Of a DNA stretch of 64,000 bases, positions 50,691-58,639 are shown piece after piece. Under the pieces are notes generated by a model. That model had not been told where the DNA came from. It saw nothing but the letters and a program-made list of their open reading frames with translations, and did not search any database. A program made the position numbers and the translations under genes. This DNA comes from Ignavibacteria bacterium RIFOXYC2_FULL_35_21. Lineage in GTDB: Bacteria > Bacteroidota > Ignavibacteria > Kapaibacteriales > UBA2268. Numbering within the stretch: the stretch's first letter is position 1; each line of letters starts with the position of its first letter. The stretch is taken from the NCBI GenBank assembly GCA_001804705.1, contig MHAY01000001.1, positions 35,678 through 99,677 of the forward strand, in the 5' to 3' direction.

Positions 50691-50696
50691 TAATAA

Positions 50697-51734
50697 TCAG
50701 TTTTTTTGCGAAGGATGTTCACCTTTGATAAACATTTCCGCATCAAGCACATCTTCTTCGCTTCCGACAAAGAATGGAACAGGCTGGTGGATTGAATAAG
50801 GTTTAACATCCAAAATCCTTTTTGTACCGGTTGAAGCTCTGCCGCCTGCCTGCTCGATGAGCATAGCAAGTGGATTTGCTTCATATAATATTCTAATTTT
50901 TCCGTCAGGATGATTCGGAGATGCAGGATACATATAAATCCCGCCATAATGCAGTGTACGGTGAATGTCAGCAACTGCTGTTGCAACATAGCGTAGTGAA
51001 TAAGGCTTTTTACCCGAATCATCAGGCCTTTTCAGGTATTCGAGGTATTGCCTGATTTTCTCGTCCCATCCCGGAGAGTTAGACTCATTACAGCTATACA
51101 AGGCTCCTCGTTTAGGGATTTTCAGGTTTTCAAATGTCAGAATAAATTCGCCGATTGTCGGGTCATACGTGAAAACATTAACACCGTTTCCTGTCGTATA
51201 AACAAGTATTGTGCTTGAGCCATAAAGAACATAACCTGCGGCTTCCTGCTTGTACCCGGGTTGAAGAATATCGTCAGCAGTAGGGTCATCAACTGAGTAT
51301 GGGTCGAGTCTTTTATACAATGAGAATGTTGTTCCGATTGATATGCCAACATCAATGTTCGTTGAGCCGTCAATCGGGTCATAGGCAAGTATGTATTTTC
51401 CTTTTTTATATTCTTTTGGAATTGAAATAACATCGTCAAATTCTTCGGAAACAATTGCACAGAGCTTACCGCATCGAACCATAGAACGGTAAATAACTTC
51501 GTTTGCGTATTCATCCAGCTTGCGGACTTTATCTCCGTTTATATTCACAAAATCAGTTATACCCATGATGTCATTTATGCCTGCCCTGCGTACCTCGATT
51601 GCAATGATGCGGATAGCAAGAATCAGGTCGTGCATCAGGTTTGTGAACTCACCCGTTGCGTGAGGATGTAAATCCTTTTCTTCGGCAAAATAACGGTCAA
51701 TAGTAATCAGCTTGGATGTACTTATTATAGCCAT
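50697..51734 (-). CDS. fbp: Class I fructose-1,6-bisphosphatase
   Basis: A 345-residue gluconeogenic phosphatase. Metal and substrate motifs are IVSEEFDD near residue 96, YDPIDGSTNIDVGISIGTTF near 119-138, YVATAVADIHRTLHYGGIYMYP and LYEANPLAMLIEQAGGRAS near 290. Length is normal for class I. Monocistronic by context. Confidence 0.95.
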   Translation of the reverse strand: MAIISTSKLITIDRYFAEEKDLHPHATGEFTNLMHDLILAIRIIAIEVRRAGINDIMGITDFVNINGDKVRKLDEYANEVIYRSMVRCGKLCAIVSEEFDDVISIPKEYKKGKYILAYDPIDGSTNIDVGISIGTTFSLYKRLDPYSVDDPTADDILQPGYKQEAAGYVLYGSSTILVYTTGNGVNVFTYDPTIGEFILTFENLKIPKRGALYSCNESNSPGWDEKIRQYLEYLKRPDDSGKKPYSLRYVATAVADIHRTLHYGGIYMYPASPNHPDGKIRILYEANPLAMLIEQAGGRASTGTKRILDVKPYSIHQPVPFFVGSEEDVLDAEMFIKGEHPSQKN

Positions 51735-52003
51735 AATCAGTATTTCAAATATTAACTAAATAAACTCTGTATATATGATTTGTGTAATTTCACCCAAATA
51801 CATATACAATAATATTAAATTTTCAATTTATAATTTTCAATTTACATTGAATTTTCAATATAATAATTATAAAATTCTAAACTCTCACAGTTAAATCCAA
51901 TTCAAATTTATTATTTATTATGATAGATGTGTATTCTAAATTTATACATTATAAATTTATTGAAAATTTTAAATTGAAAATTGAAAATTAGGATTTTATC
52001 CAA
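51735..52003. repeat. AT-rich gap with TTGAAAATT-type repeats
   Basis: Several AATTTTCAATTT and AATTGAAAATT motifs in both orientations (51811-51990) could form hairpins. No gene is seen in this 269-bp gap. Confidence 0.5.
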
Positions 52004-52270
52004 TTAATTCAATTGCTTTTTGATTAAAGTTTTTAGGTATTGTTCGGACACGTTCAGTTCCTTTGCCATCTGTTTATATGTTTTATCCGAATGTTCTTTA
52101 ACATATTTTAGAACGAGGCTTTCCAACCTTGTGATTTTGGGGATGTAAAAGCTCAAACCTCCGAAATTTCTCAAAAGCACTTTGATTGTGTCGAAGCCGC
52201 AAAAATCCTGCAGCAACTGTAAGTCAGATGTTAAATCTTCCTGTGTTAATAATTCATATACGTCTTTCAT
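52004..52270 (-). CDS. Mor/C-type transcription activator-like protein
   Basis: An 88-residue protein that looks like the middle operon regulator (Mor) family of Mu-like phages: DLQLLQDFCGFDTIKVLLRNFGG, then a central LSFYIPKI, then a C-terminal HTH (HSDKTYKQMAKELNVSEQYLKTLIKK). Mor proteins activate phage middle or late genes. The start at 52270 has AGGTG at a proper distance; the earlier ATG (52288) has none. It is encoded with the hypothetical gene upstream. Confidence 0.72.
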   Translation of the reverse strand: MKDVYELLTQEDLTSDLQLLQDFCGFDTIKVLLRNFGGLSFYIPKITRLESLVLKYVKEHSDKTYKQMAKELNVSEQYLKTLIKKQLN

Positions 52271-52288
52271 CGGTACACCTGTGAACAT

Positions 52289-52609
52289 TTATAATAAATC
52301 GTAAATTGTTTCATCCTCATCCGGAATGTAATAATCAGGTATTACCTGGTTATGAGAAGTTGTTAAGTAGTTATTGAGCATAAATCTTATATCGCCTGCT
52401 TCAAATTCATTAATTAAATAATTTTCAATAGCCTCATGTAAAAATTTGTCAATCAGGCTGTTTATTAACTTCAATTTTTCAGATTCAGACATGAAATATT
52501 CAAGGTTTGTGTAATAATTGTTTTTTTCAACATCAGCCTGAATTACCGCATTAGTTCCGTATTTTGATGTTTTGGCATGAATCTTTTTTCCACAATTTTC
52601 ATTTTTCAT
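52289..52609 (-). CDS. Hypothetical protein in phage-like immunity region
   Basis: A 106-residue, acidic protein. The middle (SEKLKLINSLIDKFLHEAIENYLINEFEAGDI) is predicted helical and the end is acidic (IPDEDETIYDLL). AGAGG lies just upstream of the ATG. No family recognised. It begins 11 bp from the divergent promoter element of the HTH gene and precedes the Mor-like gene. Confidence 0.55.
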   Translation of the reverse strand: MKNENCGKKIHAKTSKYGTNAVIQADVEKNNYYTNLEYFMSESEKLKLINSLIDKFLHEAIENYLINEFEAGDIRFMLNNYLTTSHNQVIPDYYIPDEDETIYDLL

Positions 52610-52619
52610 AAAAAACCTC

Positions 52620-52650
52620 TTGACAATGACTGTTACATTAATTATATTTG
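52620..52650 (+). promoter_or_regulatory. TTG-N20-TATATTTG promoter and nearby operator repeats
   Basis: TTG at 52620-52622 and TATATTTG at 52643-52650 with a 20-bp spacer match the Bacteroidota-type promoter closely, reading toward the HTH gene at 52745. Downstream, GTAAATATT (about 52656) and AATATTTAC (about 52703) form an inverted pair that could bind the HTH protein. Confidence 0.6.
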
Positions 52651-52744
52651 CAGAAGTAAATATTGCAAATATATTGTGTATTATTTACATTTAATTTATG
52701 TAATATTTACAATATAAACAAGTAAAATTAACATTTTCAATAAT

Positions 52745-53182
52745 ATGGCAGATTTACAGAAAAAAATAGGCAACCGGCTCAAAGAAGTCAGAAATATATT
52801 CTTCGAAGGAGGAAAGCTTTCTGCTCGGCAATTTGCTCTTGCTGTGAACGAAACCAAAGACAACATCGCAAACTATGAGAACGGCAGGGCGAATGCTCCA
52901 AACAGGCTTTTAGTAACATTATATAATAAGGGAATCAATCCCACATATATCCTGACAGGTGACGGCTCTATATATGCCGCAAACGAAGCGGGCAAGCTGT
53001 TGGAGAAAAGGGCAAATGCCGGAAGGGATGAACAAGGCAATGTTGCAGAATTATATTCTATTGATGCAAAAAGGCTCAGTTTCGATGAAATGGTAAAACA
53101 GTTCGATATCCTTACAGCAGCGGCAGGAGACATGATGAGAGCCATTCAAAAGAAGGGTAGCGGAAGGAAAAAGAAACTGTGA
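52745..53182 (+). CDS. Xre-family HTH regulator
   Basis: A 145-residue protein with an N-terminal Xre/Cro HTH (IGNRLKEVRNIFF, SARQFALAVNETKDNIANYENGRANAP) and a linker resembling phage CI-like repressors (INPTYILTGDGSIYA). The C-terminal part is Lys-rich and lacks the protease domain. The next gene, 16 bp on, encodes an S24 peptidase, so together they look like a LexA/CI-type repressor split into two polypeptides. Confidence 0.8.
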   Translation: MADLQKKIGNRLKEVRNIFFEGGKLSARQFALAVNETKDNIANYENGRANAPNRLLVTLYNKGINPTYILTGDGSIYAANEAGKLLEKRANAGRDEQGNVAELYSIDAKRLSFDEMVKQFDILTAAAGDMMRAIQKKGSGRKKKL

Positions 53183-53198
53183 TTCGATTAAATTTAAA

Positions 53199-53855
53199 AT
53201 GAAAAGAAGCGATTTCAGTAGGCAGGCAGAATTTCTTTCAATTTCGGAACTGTACGAACTTGTAAAGAAATATTATATACAGGAGGGAAGTGGATTTGGG
53301 CATAACAAATGGAAGATTGATATTATTTATGATTTTTGCCAAACGAAAAATCCACTGATATTTTCGGATGCAATGGCTGATGCATCTTATATACTAAGCA
53401 GTATGGAGACAGGCATGAATGAATTAAAAGTTGTAGATATTAAACGCATTGATTACCTGACTAAGCAGGAGCTGGTGGACTTTGTCAGCCAGATGATAGG
53501 TGCGGCGAAGATGAATCCGGAAATGGATTTGAATGAAATCGAGAAGGTTGATATTCTGAAAAGCTTCGGATTAAATCAGAACTCGATAATCTGTAAAGTG
53601 ACAGGACAGTCAATGGAGAATGCAAGAATTTTCGACGGCGATACATTGGTTGTTGATACAAAGTCATCACCCCGAAGTGGAAATATCGTAGTTGCATCTG
53701 TTAATTCCGAATTGTTTGTCAAGAGGTTGAAAAGAGTGAACGGCACTGTTTGGTTATTATCCGAAAACGAGGAATTTGCAGATTTTAAAATCACGGAGGA
53801 TATTGATTTCAGAATTATCGGAGTGGTCAAGAAAGCAGTGAGGAATATTACTTAA
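53199..53855 (+). CDS. S24 (LexA/CI/UmuD-like) self-cleaving peptidase protein
   Basis: The 218-residue protein has an S24 domain in its second half: KVTGQSMENARIFDGDTLVVD near residue 135 with the nucleophile Ser, and ELFVKRLKRVNG near 172 with the general-base Lys, the Ser-Lys dyad of LexA, CI and UmuD. The N-terminal 120 residues are not a recognisable HTH. Next to the HTH gene it suggests RecA-dependent induction of a resident element. It could also be UmuD-like, but no umuC follows. Confidence 0.82.
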   Translation: MKRSDFSRQAEFLSISELYELVKKYYIQEGSGFGHNKWKIDIIYDFCQTKNPLIFSDAMADASYILSSMETGMNELKVVDIKRIDYLTKQELVDFVSQMIGAAKMNPEMDLNEIEKVDILKSFGLNQNSIICKVTGQSMENARIFDGDTLVVDTKSSPRSGNIVVASVNSELFVKRLKRVNGTVWLLSENEEFADFKITEDIDFRIIGVVKKAVRNIT

Positions 53856-53857
53856 AA

Positions 53858-53895
53858 CCTCACCCTAAATCCCTCTCCGAGCGGGGAGAGGGACT
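53858..53895. repeat. Dispersed CCTCACCCTA hairpin repeat, copy 2
   Basis: CCTCACCCTAAATCCCTCTC followed by CGAGCGGGGAGAGGGACT forms a clear CCCTCTCC/GGAGAGGG hairpin right after the S24 gene. It is a variant of the element at 45995-46032 and may double as a terminator. Confidence 0.75.
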
Positions 53896-53970
53896 CAAAT
53901 TTTAGATTGAAAATCACCACCTCTCAGTCCCCTCCTTAATTTAGGAAGTGAAGAAAAGGGGAGGTTAATT

Positions 53971-54312
53971 ATGACAATTATGATAAGTAAAATACATATT
54001 GAATTTGATAAGCCTTTTTTTGAGGACATCGAACCTGATGAGAAATCCCCGGATGAGCTTTTTGCTATGCTCCTGATGGATGCCGCTGGGAAGAGAGTGT
54101 GCCTTAAGAAATACAGCGATAGGGAAATCAATTTATGCGTCAGGCAGATGATACTAAACGGATATATACGAGGGACCATATTTGATTACTGCAATTGTGT
54201 ATGGTCAAAGCCAACAAGAAAAGGTTTTTTTAAATTGAAGCTGATGGAAAATAAAACAGATGATATTTATTATTTCAACTTAAATCAAATGCAGCCTATT
54301 TTATTTCAATAA
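53971..54312 (+). CDS. Hypothetical protein downstream of S24 gene
   Basis: A 113-residue protein of mixed charge (FFEDIEPDEKSPDELFAMLL, RVCLKKYSDREINLCVRQMILNGYIRGTIFDYCNCVW). GGGGAGG lies at a good distance from the ATG. Family unknown; position suggests it belongs to the same phage-like immunity block. Its 3' end overlaps the convergent MvaI/BcnI-like gene by 17 bp. Confidence 0.55.
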   Translation: MTIMISKIHIEFDKPFFEDIEPDEKSPDELFAMLLMDAAGKRVCLKKYSDREINLCVRQMILNGYIRGTIFDYCNCVWSKPTRKGFFKLKLMENKTDDIYYFNLNQMQPILFQ

Positions 54313-55036
54313 CATTATCATATAAATCTTTTAAATTGTCTTTATGAATTATAAAGCCGCTGCCATGGTCATGGGGTTTGCCTTTGTTAGGGCCACTTCT
54401 ATCAACACCAATTCTTATCCTGCATTTGATCCTGCCTCGTTTAAATAAATTAAGGAATTTTTCAAGTTTAAAACCAAAATAAAGAGTAGCGTTTTGATAA
54501 TAGAAATACTGGTTTCCTCTATTAATTTTTGTTTTTGCCGTTACTACTAATAGTTTATCTAACTTTTTGGTATTCTCGATAATATCATCAAAGGTATAGT
54601 AAATATCCTCCTTTACAATTTTATTATCAGATAAATTCTTAACAATAAAATATAACTTCTTCCGGGTTTTATCAATATCTAATTTGAAAGAAAATGTGTC
54701 AAGATAAGTGTTAAATTTATTACAATATAATGTTGTTAGTATTGTTTTTACATTTTTAAATTTTTTATCGAATAATCCATATTTCTCACTCAAATATTGA
54801 TTTGCTTTTTCAGGATGAGTCGGGCTTTTTGTAAACAGTATAATTTTAGATGAAGATAGAAAACTCTGACTCTTAATTACATAACCTTCATAGTAAGGGT
54901 CTTTGATATTATTTTCATTTAAGCCGAAATAATATTCAAATGTTTTAACAACACCTGTGTTGTTCCGTCTTTTACTTTTGATAAATCCTAATGATTTGAC
55001 CCTTTTAAATTCTTTTTTGATTTTACGTATATTCAT
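54296..55036 (-). CDS. MvaI/BcnI-family restriction endonuclease-like protein, catalytic motif apparently degenerate
   Basis: The 246-residue protein resembles the MvaI/BcnI family: RRNNTGVVKTFEYYFGLNENN near residues 23-43, KIILFTKSPTHP near 66, and a terminal CRIRIGVDRSG...KPHDHGSGFIIHK (DHG-x-x-F-x-I). The expected active-site text P-D-x-x-G-x-E-L-K reads P-Y-Y-E-G-Y-V-I-K, so both usual acidic residues appear substituted while the Lys stays. No methyltransferase accompanies it; the only partner is the HTH gene two bases upstream. It may bind DNA without cutting, or use a shifted residue. Confidence 0.72.
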   Translation of the reverse strand: MNIRKIKKEFKRVKSLGFIKSKRRNNTGVVKTFEYYFGLNENNIKDPYYEGYVIKSQSFLSSSKIILFTKSPTHPEKANQYLSEKYGLFDKKFKNVKTILTTLYCNKFNTYLDTFSFKLDIDKTRKKLYFIVKNLSDNKIVKEDIYYTFDDIIENTKKLDKLLVVTAKTKINRGNQYFYYQNATLYFGFKLEKFLNLFKRGRIKCRIRIGVDRSGPNKGKPHDHGSGFIIHKDNLKDLYDNVIEIK

Positions 55037-55037
55037 T

Positions 55038-55280
55038 TTATTTAATATATGTTAGTGGAAAAAAATCTTTAGGACTGCAGTTGAAAATTCTCGATAGTGA
55101 ATTAATATGATTTATATTATACTTTGCAGTATAGTTGCCGCTTTCAACCTTTCCGATAAATCCGGCACTAAGATTTAATAGGTCAGCAAGCTCTGCCTGA
55201 GAATAGTCAAATGATACTCTTTGTTCTTTAACTTTGTTAATTACATACAACTCAATATTTGTTTTATTTCTTTTTTTCAT
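55038..55280 (-). CDS. Xre-family HTH protein, partner of the MvaI/BcnI-like gene
   Basis: An 80-residue single-domain HTH: VSFDYSQAELADLLNLSAGFIGKVESG near residues 21-47 and INSLSRIFNCSPKDFFP. In restriction systems such small HTHs act as controller (C) proteins; in toxin-antitoxin pairs, as antitoxins. It lies immediately upstream of the endonuclease-like gene on the same strand and opposite a Zeta toxin gene. Confidence 0.8.
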   Translation of the reverse strand: MKKRNKTNIELYVINKVKEQRVSFDYSQAELADLLNLSAGFIGKVESGNYTAKYNINHINSLSRIFNCSPKDFFPLTYIK

Positions 55281-55328
55281 ATAAGTTCTTTTTTACTTAT
55301 TAAATTGATTAAAAATGTTTATTTTTGC

Positions 55329-55346
55329 ACTTACCTATATGTAAGT
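55329..55346. promoter_or_regulatory. Palindromic operator candidate between HTH and Zeta genes
   Basis: ACTTAC-CTATAT-GTAAGT is a perfect 6-bp-arm inverted repeat, directly after TATTTTTG (55320-55327), a possible -7 box on the plus strand. It lies 48 bp upstream of the HTH start, so it may be the HTH binding site. Confidence 0.45.
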
Positions 55347-55419
55347 ATTTTTAATATGCTAATTTAATTTTTATTGATTTAAAAAAATATTTCTTAAAAT
55401 ATTATTTACCAAAAACTCA

Positions 55420-55998
55420 ATGCCAAAGCTATACATCATTTCGGGTTGTAACGGAGCGGGGAAAACTACTGCTTCTAATACTATTCTTCCTGAAATATTG
55501 AATTGCAAGGAGTTCGTTAATGCAGATTATATTGCATCGGGATTATCGCCTTACCAGCCTGAAGCCGCCGCCATTGCCGCAGGCAGAATAATGCTTAATA
55601 GAATAAATACTCTTATACATTCGCAAGTAGATTTTGCACTCGAGACAACATTATCATCAAAAACATTAGTTAATACGATTGAATTTGCAAAAAGTAAAAA
55701 TTATGAAGTTATTCTTTTATATTTTTGGTTAAGCTCCGTGGAACTTGCAATAGACAGAATTGCTGAACGTGTTAAAAAAGGTGGTCATAGCATTGGTGAT
55801 GAAATTGTTGAAAGAAGGTATTACAGGGGATTGAAGAATTTGTTTGAAAAATTTATTCCAATAGTTAATCATTGGACTTTAATTGATAATTCATGGGATA
55901 AACCAAGAACAATTGCATGTACAAATTTGGTAGGCAAGATAAATATAATTGATACGAATACTTATAACAAAATAAAAGAATCACAATATGTTAAATAA
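55420..55998 (+). CDS. Zeta-toxin family P-loop kinase
   Basis: A 192-residue P-loop protein: Walker A IISGCNGAGKTTAS near residue 5, VNADYIASGLSPY near 33, DFALETTLSS near 71 (substrate-binding ETT) and VELAIDRIAERVKKGGH near 113. It matches the Zeta toxin family, whose canonical members phosphorylate UDP-N-acetylglucosamine and block peptidoglycan synthesis. A small downstream ORF overlaps its stop and is the probable antitoxin. Confidence 0.87.
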   Translation: MPKLYIISGCNGAGKTTASNTILPEILNCKEFVNADYIASGLSPYQPEAAAIAAGRIMLNRINTLIHSQVDFALETTLSSKTLVNTIEFAKSKNYEVILLYFWLSSVELAIDRIAERVKKGGHSIGDEIVERRYYRGLKNLFEKFIPIVNHWTLIDNSWDKPRTIACTNLVGKINIIDTNTYNKIKESQYVK

Positions 55999-56158
55999 AA
56001 GTGATTATAAAGAATTGAATGAAAAAATTCAAATAGGCTTAAAACTTTACCACAAGCGGCTTTTAGAAGAGAAGCGGAAAAATAATGAGGAGCTCATTAT
56101 TTCCAGAAATGGAAAAATTGTGAGATTAAAACCGAGTGAGTTTCCTGATGTAAATTAA
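55988..56158 (+). CDS. Small protein overlapping zeta gene, probable antitoxin
   Basis: A 56-codon frame starting at ATG 55988, inside the last codons of the zeta gene (11-bp overlap), and ending at TAA 56156-56158. It contains IQIGLKLYHKRLLEEKR, then ELIISRNGKIVRLKPSEF. This matches, from memory, small proteins paired with Zeta-like kinases in this phylum (I..GLKLA..RL...K..N..L.IS.NGKIV). The overlap implies translational coupling. Not homologous to epsilon or PezA by eye. Confidence 0.68.
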   Translation: MLNKSDYKELNEKIQIGLKLYHKRLLEEKRKNNEELIISRNGKIVRLKPSEFPDVN

Positions 56159-56263
56159 TACATTTAATTTTTAATTAAAGTAAGTTTAATTTAGTTAATA
56201 TTTCAAATTCATTTAAAATTATAAATTTAAATTTTATTGAAAATTCTAAATTGAAAATTCTTC

Positions 56264-57943
56264 TTATCCCTTCTTCACTATCTTTGCCCAGGTATCCTTC
56301 AATGTAACAGTGCGGTTGAATACCGGTTTTCCGGGCTGTGAATCTTTGTTGTCTGCGCAGAAATAACCGACACGTTCGAACTGCCAGCGGCTTCCGGGAG
56401 CAGCATCCTTTAAGGAATGTTCCAGCTTTGCATTGACAGTTTTCAATGAGTCGGGATTCAGGTATAGCTTGTAATCACCTTCGCCGGGATTTTCGGCATT
56501 GAATAAATGGTCATAAAGTCTGACTTCCGAATCAATAGCATGTTTAGAAGATACCCAGTGAATTGTACCCTGTACTTTTCTTCCGTCAGGAGAAGAACCG
56601 CCCTTTGTTTCCGGGTCATAAGTGCAATGAACTTCCGTGATTTCTCCTGATTTTTCATCTTTTACATAATCAACACATTTGATATAATAAGAATATCGTA
56701 ACCGCACTTCTCTCCTTGGAGCAAGGCGGTAATACTTCTTCGGCGGGTCAACCATGAAATCGTCTTTTTCGATATACAGCACTTTTGAGAATGGGAGCTT
56801 GCGTGTTCCCATTGACAAATCTTCAGGATTGTTAATCGCTTCGATTTCTTCTACCAAATCATCGGGATAATTATCAATCACAACTTTCAGAGGATTCAGC
56901 ACACCCATGACACGTAGTGCGTGCTTATTCAAATCTTCACGTATGCAATGCTCGAGAAATGCGAATTCAACAGTGCTGTCTTTTTTTGCAACACCGATAC
57001 GTTCAGCAAAATCGCGGATTGATTCAGGTGTATAACCTCTTCGTCTCAAACCGCAGATGGTAGGCATTCGGGGGTCATCCCAACCTGAAACGATTTTTTC
57101 TTCGACAAGTGCAAGGAGTTTGCGTTTGCTCATTAATGTATAAGATAAATTCAATCTCGCAAATTCAATTTGCTGTGGGTGATAAGCACCGAGTTCATCC
57201 AAAAACCAGTCATAAAGCGGTCTGTGGTCTTCAAATTCGAGTGTACATATTGAGTGAGTGATTCTTTCAATCGAGTCGGAAAGACAGTGTGTGAAATCAT
57301 ACATCGGATAAATGCACCATTTATCACCTGTGCGGTGATGAGCAACTTTCAGAATACGGTAAATGACAGGGTCCCGCATATTCAGGTTACCTGCCGACAT
57401 GTCAATCTTTGCACGAAGAGTTTTTGTTCCTTCCTCAAATTCACCGTTTTTCATTCTATTGAATAAATCGAGATTCTCCTCAACTGAACGATTTCTGTAT
57501 GGACTGTTCTGCCCCGGCTCGGTGAGTGTGCCTCTTGTGTCTCTCATCTCATCGGCACTGAGGTCGCAGACATAAGCCTTGCCGTCTTTCACAAGCTGAA
57601 CAGCATATTCATAAAGTTGGTCGAAATAATCGGAAGCATAATAGAGACGGTCCTCCCAGTCGAAGCCTAACCATCGGACATCTTCCATAATCGAATCAAC
57701 ATATTCTGTTTCTTCCTTCGAGGGATTTGTATCATCAAACCGGAGATTGCACAAGCCATTGTATTCCTTAGCAAGCCCGAAATTCAGGCATATTGATTTT
57801 GCATGGCCTATGTGCAGATAGCCGTTCGGCTCAGGAGGAAAGCGGGTGTTAACACGTCCGCCCCATTTATTTGTGAGCAGGTCATCATCAATAATTTTCT
57901 TTATGAAATTCGATGGAAAGGTTGATTCATTATTATCAGGCAT
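56264..57943 (-). CDS. glnS: Glutaminyl-tRNA synthetase
   Basis: A 559-residue class I aminoacyl-tRNA synthetase charging tRNA-Gln. [20 protein letters not shown] near residue 36 holds the HIGH motif, [12 protein letters not shown] follows near 66, and the KMSKS loop reads YTLMSKRKL near 267. The C-terminal beta-barrel anticodon-binding domain is complete ([31 protein letters not shown]). Length is normal. It implies direct glutaminylation. Confidence 0.96.
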   Translation of the reverse strand: MPDNNESTFPSNFIKKIIDDDLLTNKWGGRVNTRFPPEPNGYLHIGHAKSICLNFGLAKEYNGLCNLRFDDTNPSKEETEYVDSIMEDVRWLGFDWEDRLYYASDYFDQLYEYAVQLVKDGKAYVCDLSADEMRDTRGTLTEPGQNSPYRNRSVEENLDLFNRMKNGEFEEGTKTLRAKIDMSAGNLNMRDPVIYRILKVAHHRTGDKWCIYPMYDFTHCLSDSIERITHSICTLEFEDHRPLYDWFLDELGAYHPQQIEFARLNLSYTLMSKRKLLALVEEKIVSGWDDPRMPTICGLRRRGYTPESIRDFAERIGVAKKDSTVEFAFLEHCIREDLNKHALRVMGVLNPLKVVIDNYPDDLVEEIEAINNPEDLSMGTRKLPFSKVLYIEKDDFMVDPPKKYYRLAPRREVRLRYSYYIKCVDYVKDEKSGEITEVHCTYDPETKGGSSPDGRKVQGTIHWVSSKHAIDSEVRLYDHLFNAENPGEGDYKLYLNPDSLKTVNAKLEHSLKDAAPGSRWQFERVGYFCADNKDSQPGKPVFNRTVTLKDTWAKIVKKG

Positions 57944-58177
57944 ATTTAATTCCTAAATATTAAAGCTTTTTAAAATTGAATAAACAACGAATACGAAATT
58001 ATAAAACAATTATTATTTACTCACGGTACAGATTAACCATTTTCTGCAATCTTTTTGTTCAATTTCGATTTGGATTAAAATAAAATTAATGTTTATACTT
58101 TACAATTATTATTATAAATTGTTAAAGACAATCATAATAATTAAATTTGGAAATCAGAAAATAGAGGTAATAATTAT
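57944..58177. other. Gap between glnS and hicB, no gene seen
   Basis: 234 bp of AT-rich sequence between divergent glnS and hicBA. Promoters for both should lie here. AGAGG at 58163-58167 is the hicB RBS. Confidence 0.4.
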
Positions 58178-58384
58178 ATGAAATTCTCAATAACTTTAGA
58201 AAGAGATGAAGACGGAATTTGGGTAGCTGAATGTCCATCAATTCCCGGTTGTGTTTCTCAGGGTAAAACGAAAGAAGAAGCAACCGAAAATATAAGAGAA
58301 GCTATTGAACTATGTCTTGAAGTCCGTTCTGAACTCGGATACCCTTTAACGATTGAGACAAGGCAATTGGAGATTATGGTATAA
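58178..58384 (+). CDS. hicB: HicB-family antitoxin
   Basis: A 68-residue protein with the HicB partial RNase H-like fold: FSITLERDEDGIWVAECPSIPGCVSQGKTKEEATENI, the typical sheet then helix. It ends before any C-terminal DNA-binding domain, as in the short HicB type. It neutralises the HicA toxin encoded next; the stop and start codons overlap (TAATG). Confidence 0.9.
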   Translation: MKFSITLERDEDGIWVAECPSIPGCVSQGKTKEEATENIREAIELCLEVRSELGYPLTIETRQLEIMV

Positions 58385-58605
58385 TGCCAAAACTACCTGT
58401 TCTCAGCGGTTCTGAAACTTGTAAAATCCTTCAAAAATTTGGCTGGAGAATAGCTCGTCAAAAAGGTAGTCATATAATAATGGTCAAGGAAGGTGAATTA
58501 ATCACACTATCAATTCCAAATCACAAAGAAGTTGCAAAAGGTACTTTGTCAAGTCTTATCAAATCAGCAAACCTGACTATATCAGAATTTATCGAAAAGT
58601 TATAG
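58384..58605 (+). CDS. hicA: HicA-family mRNA interferase toxin
   Basis: A 73-residue double-stranded-RNA-binding-like protein: LSGSETCKILQKFGWRIARQKGSHIIM with the catalytic His in G-S-H near residue 29, then SIPNHKEVAKGTLSSLIKSANLT. HicA cleaves mRNA independently of the ribosome unless bound by HicB. Gene order antitoxin-toxin is the less common but known HicBA arrangement. Confidence 0.92.
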   Translation: MPKLPVLSGSETCKILQKFGWRIARQKGSHIIMVKEGELITLSIPNHKEVAKGTLSSLIKSANLTISEFIEKL

Positions 58606-58639
58606 TTAAGTTAGGTAAAAATTGAAATCAATTGAATTT

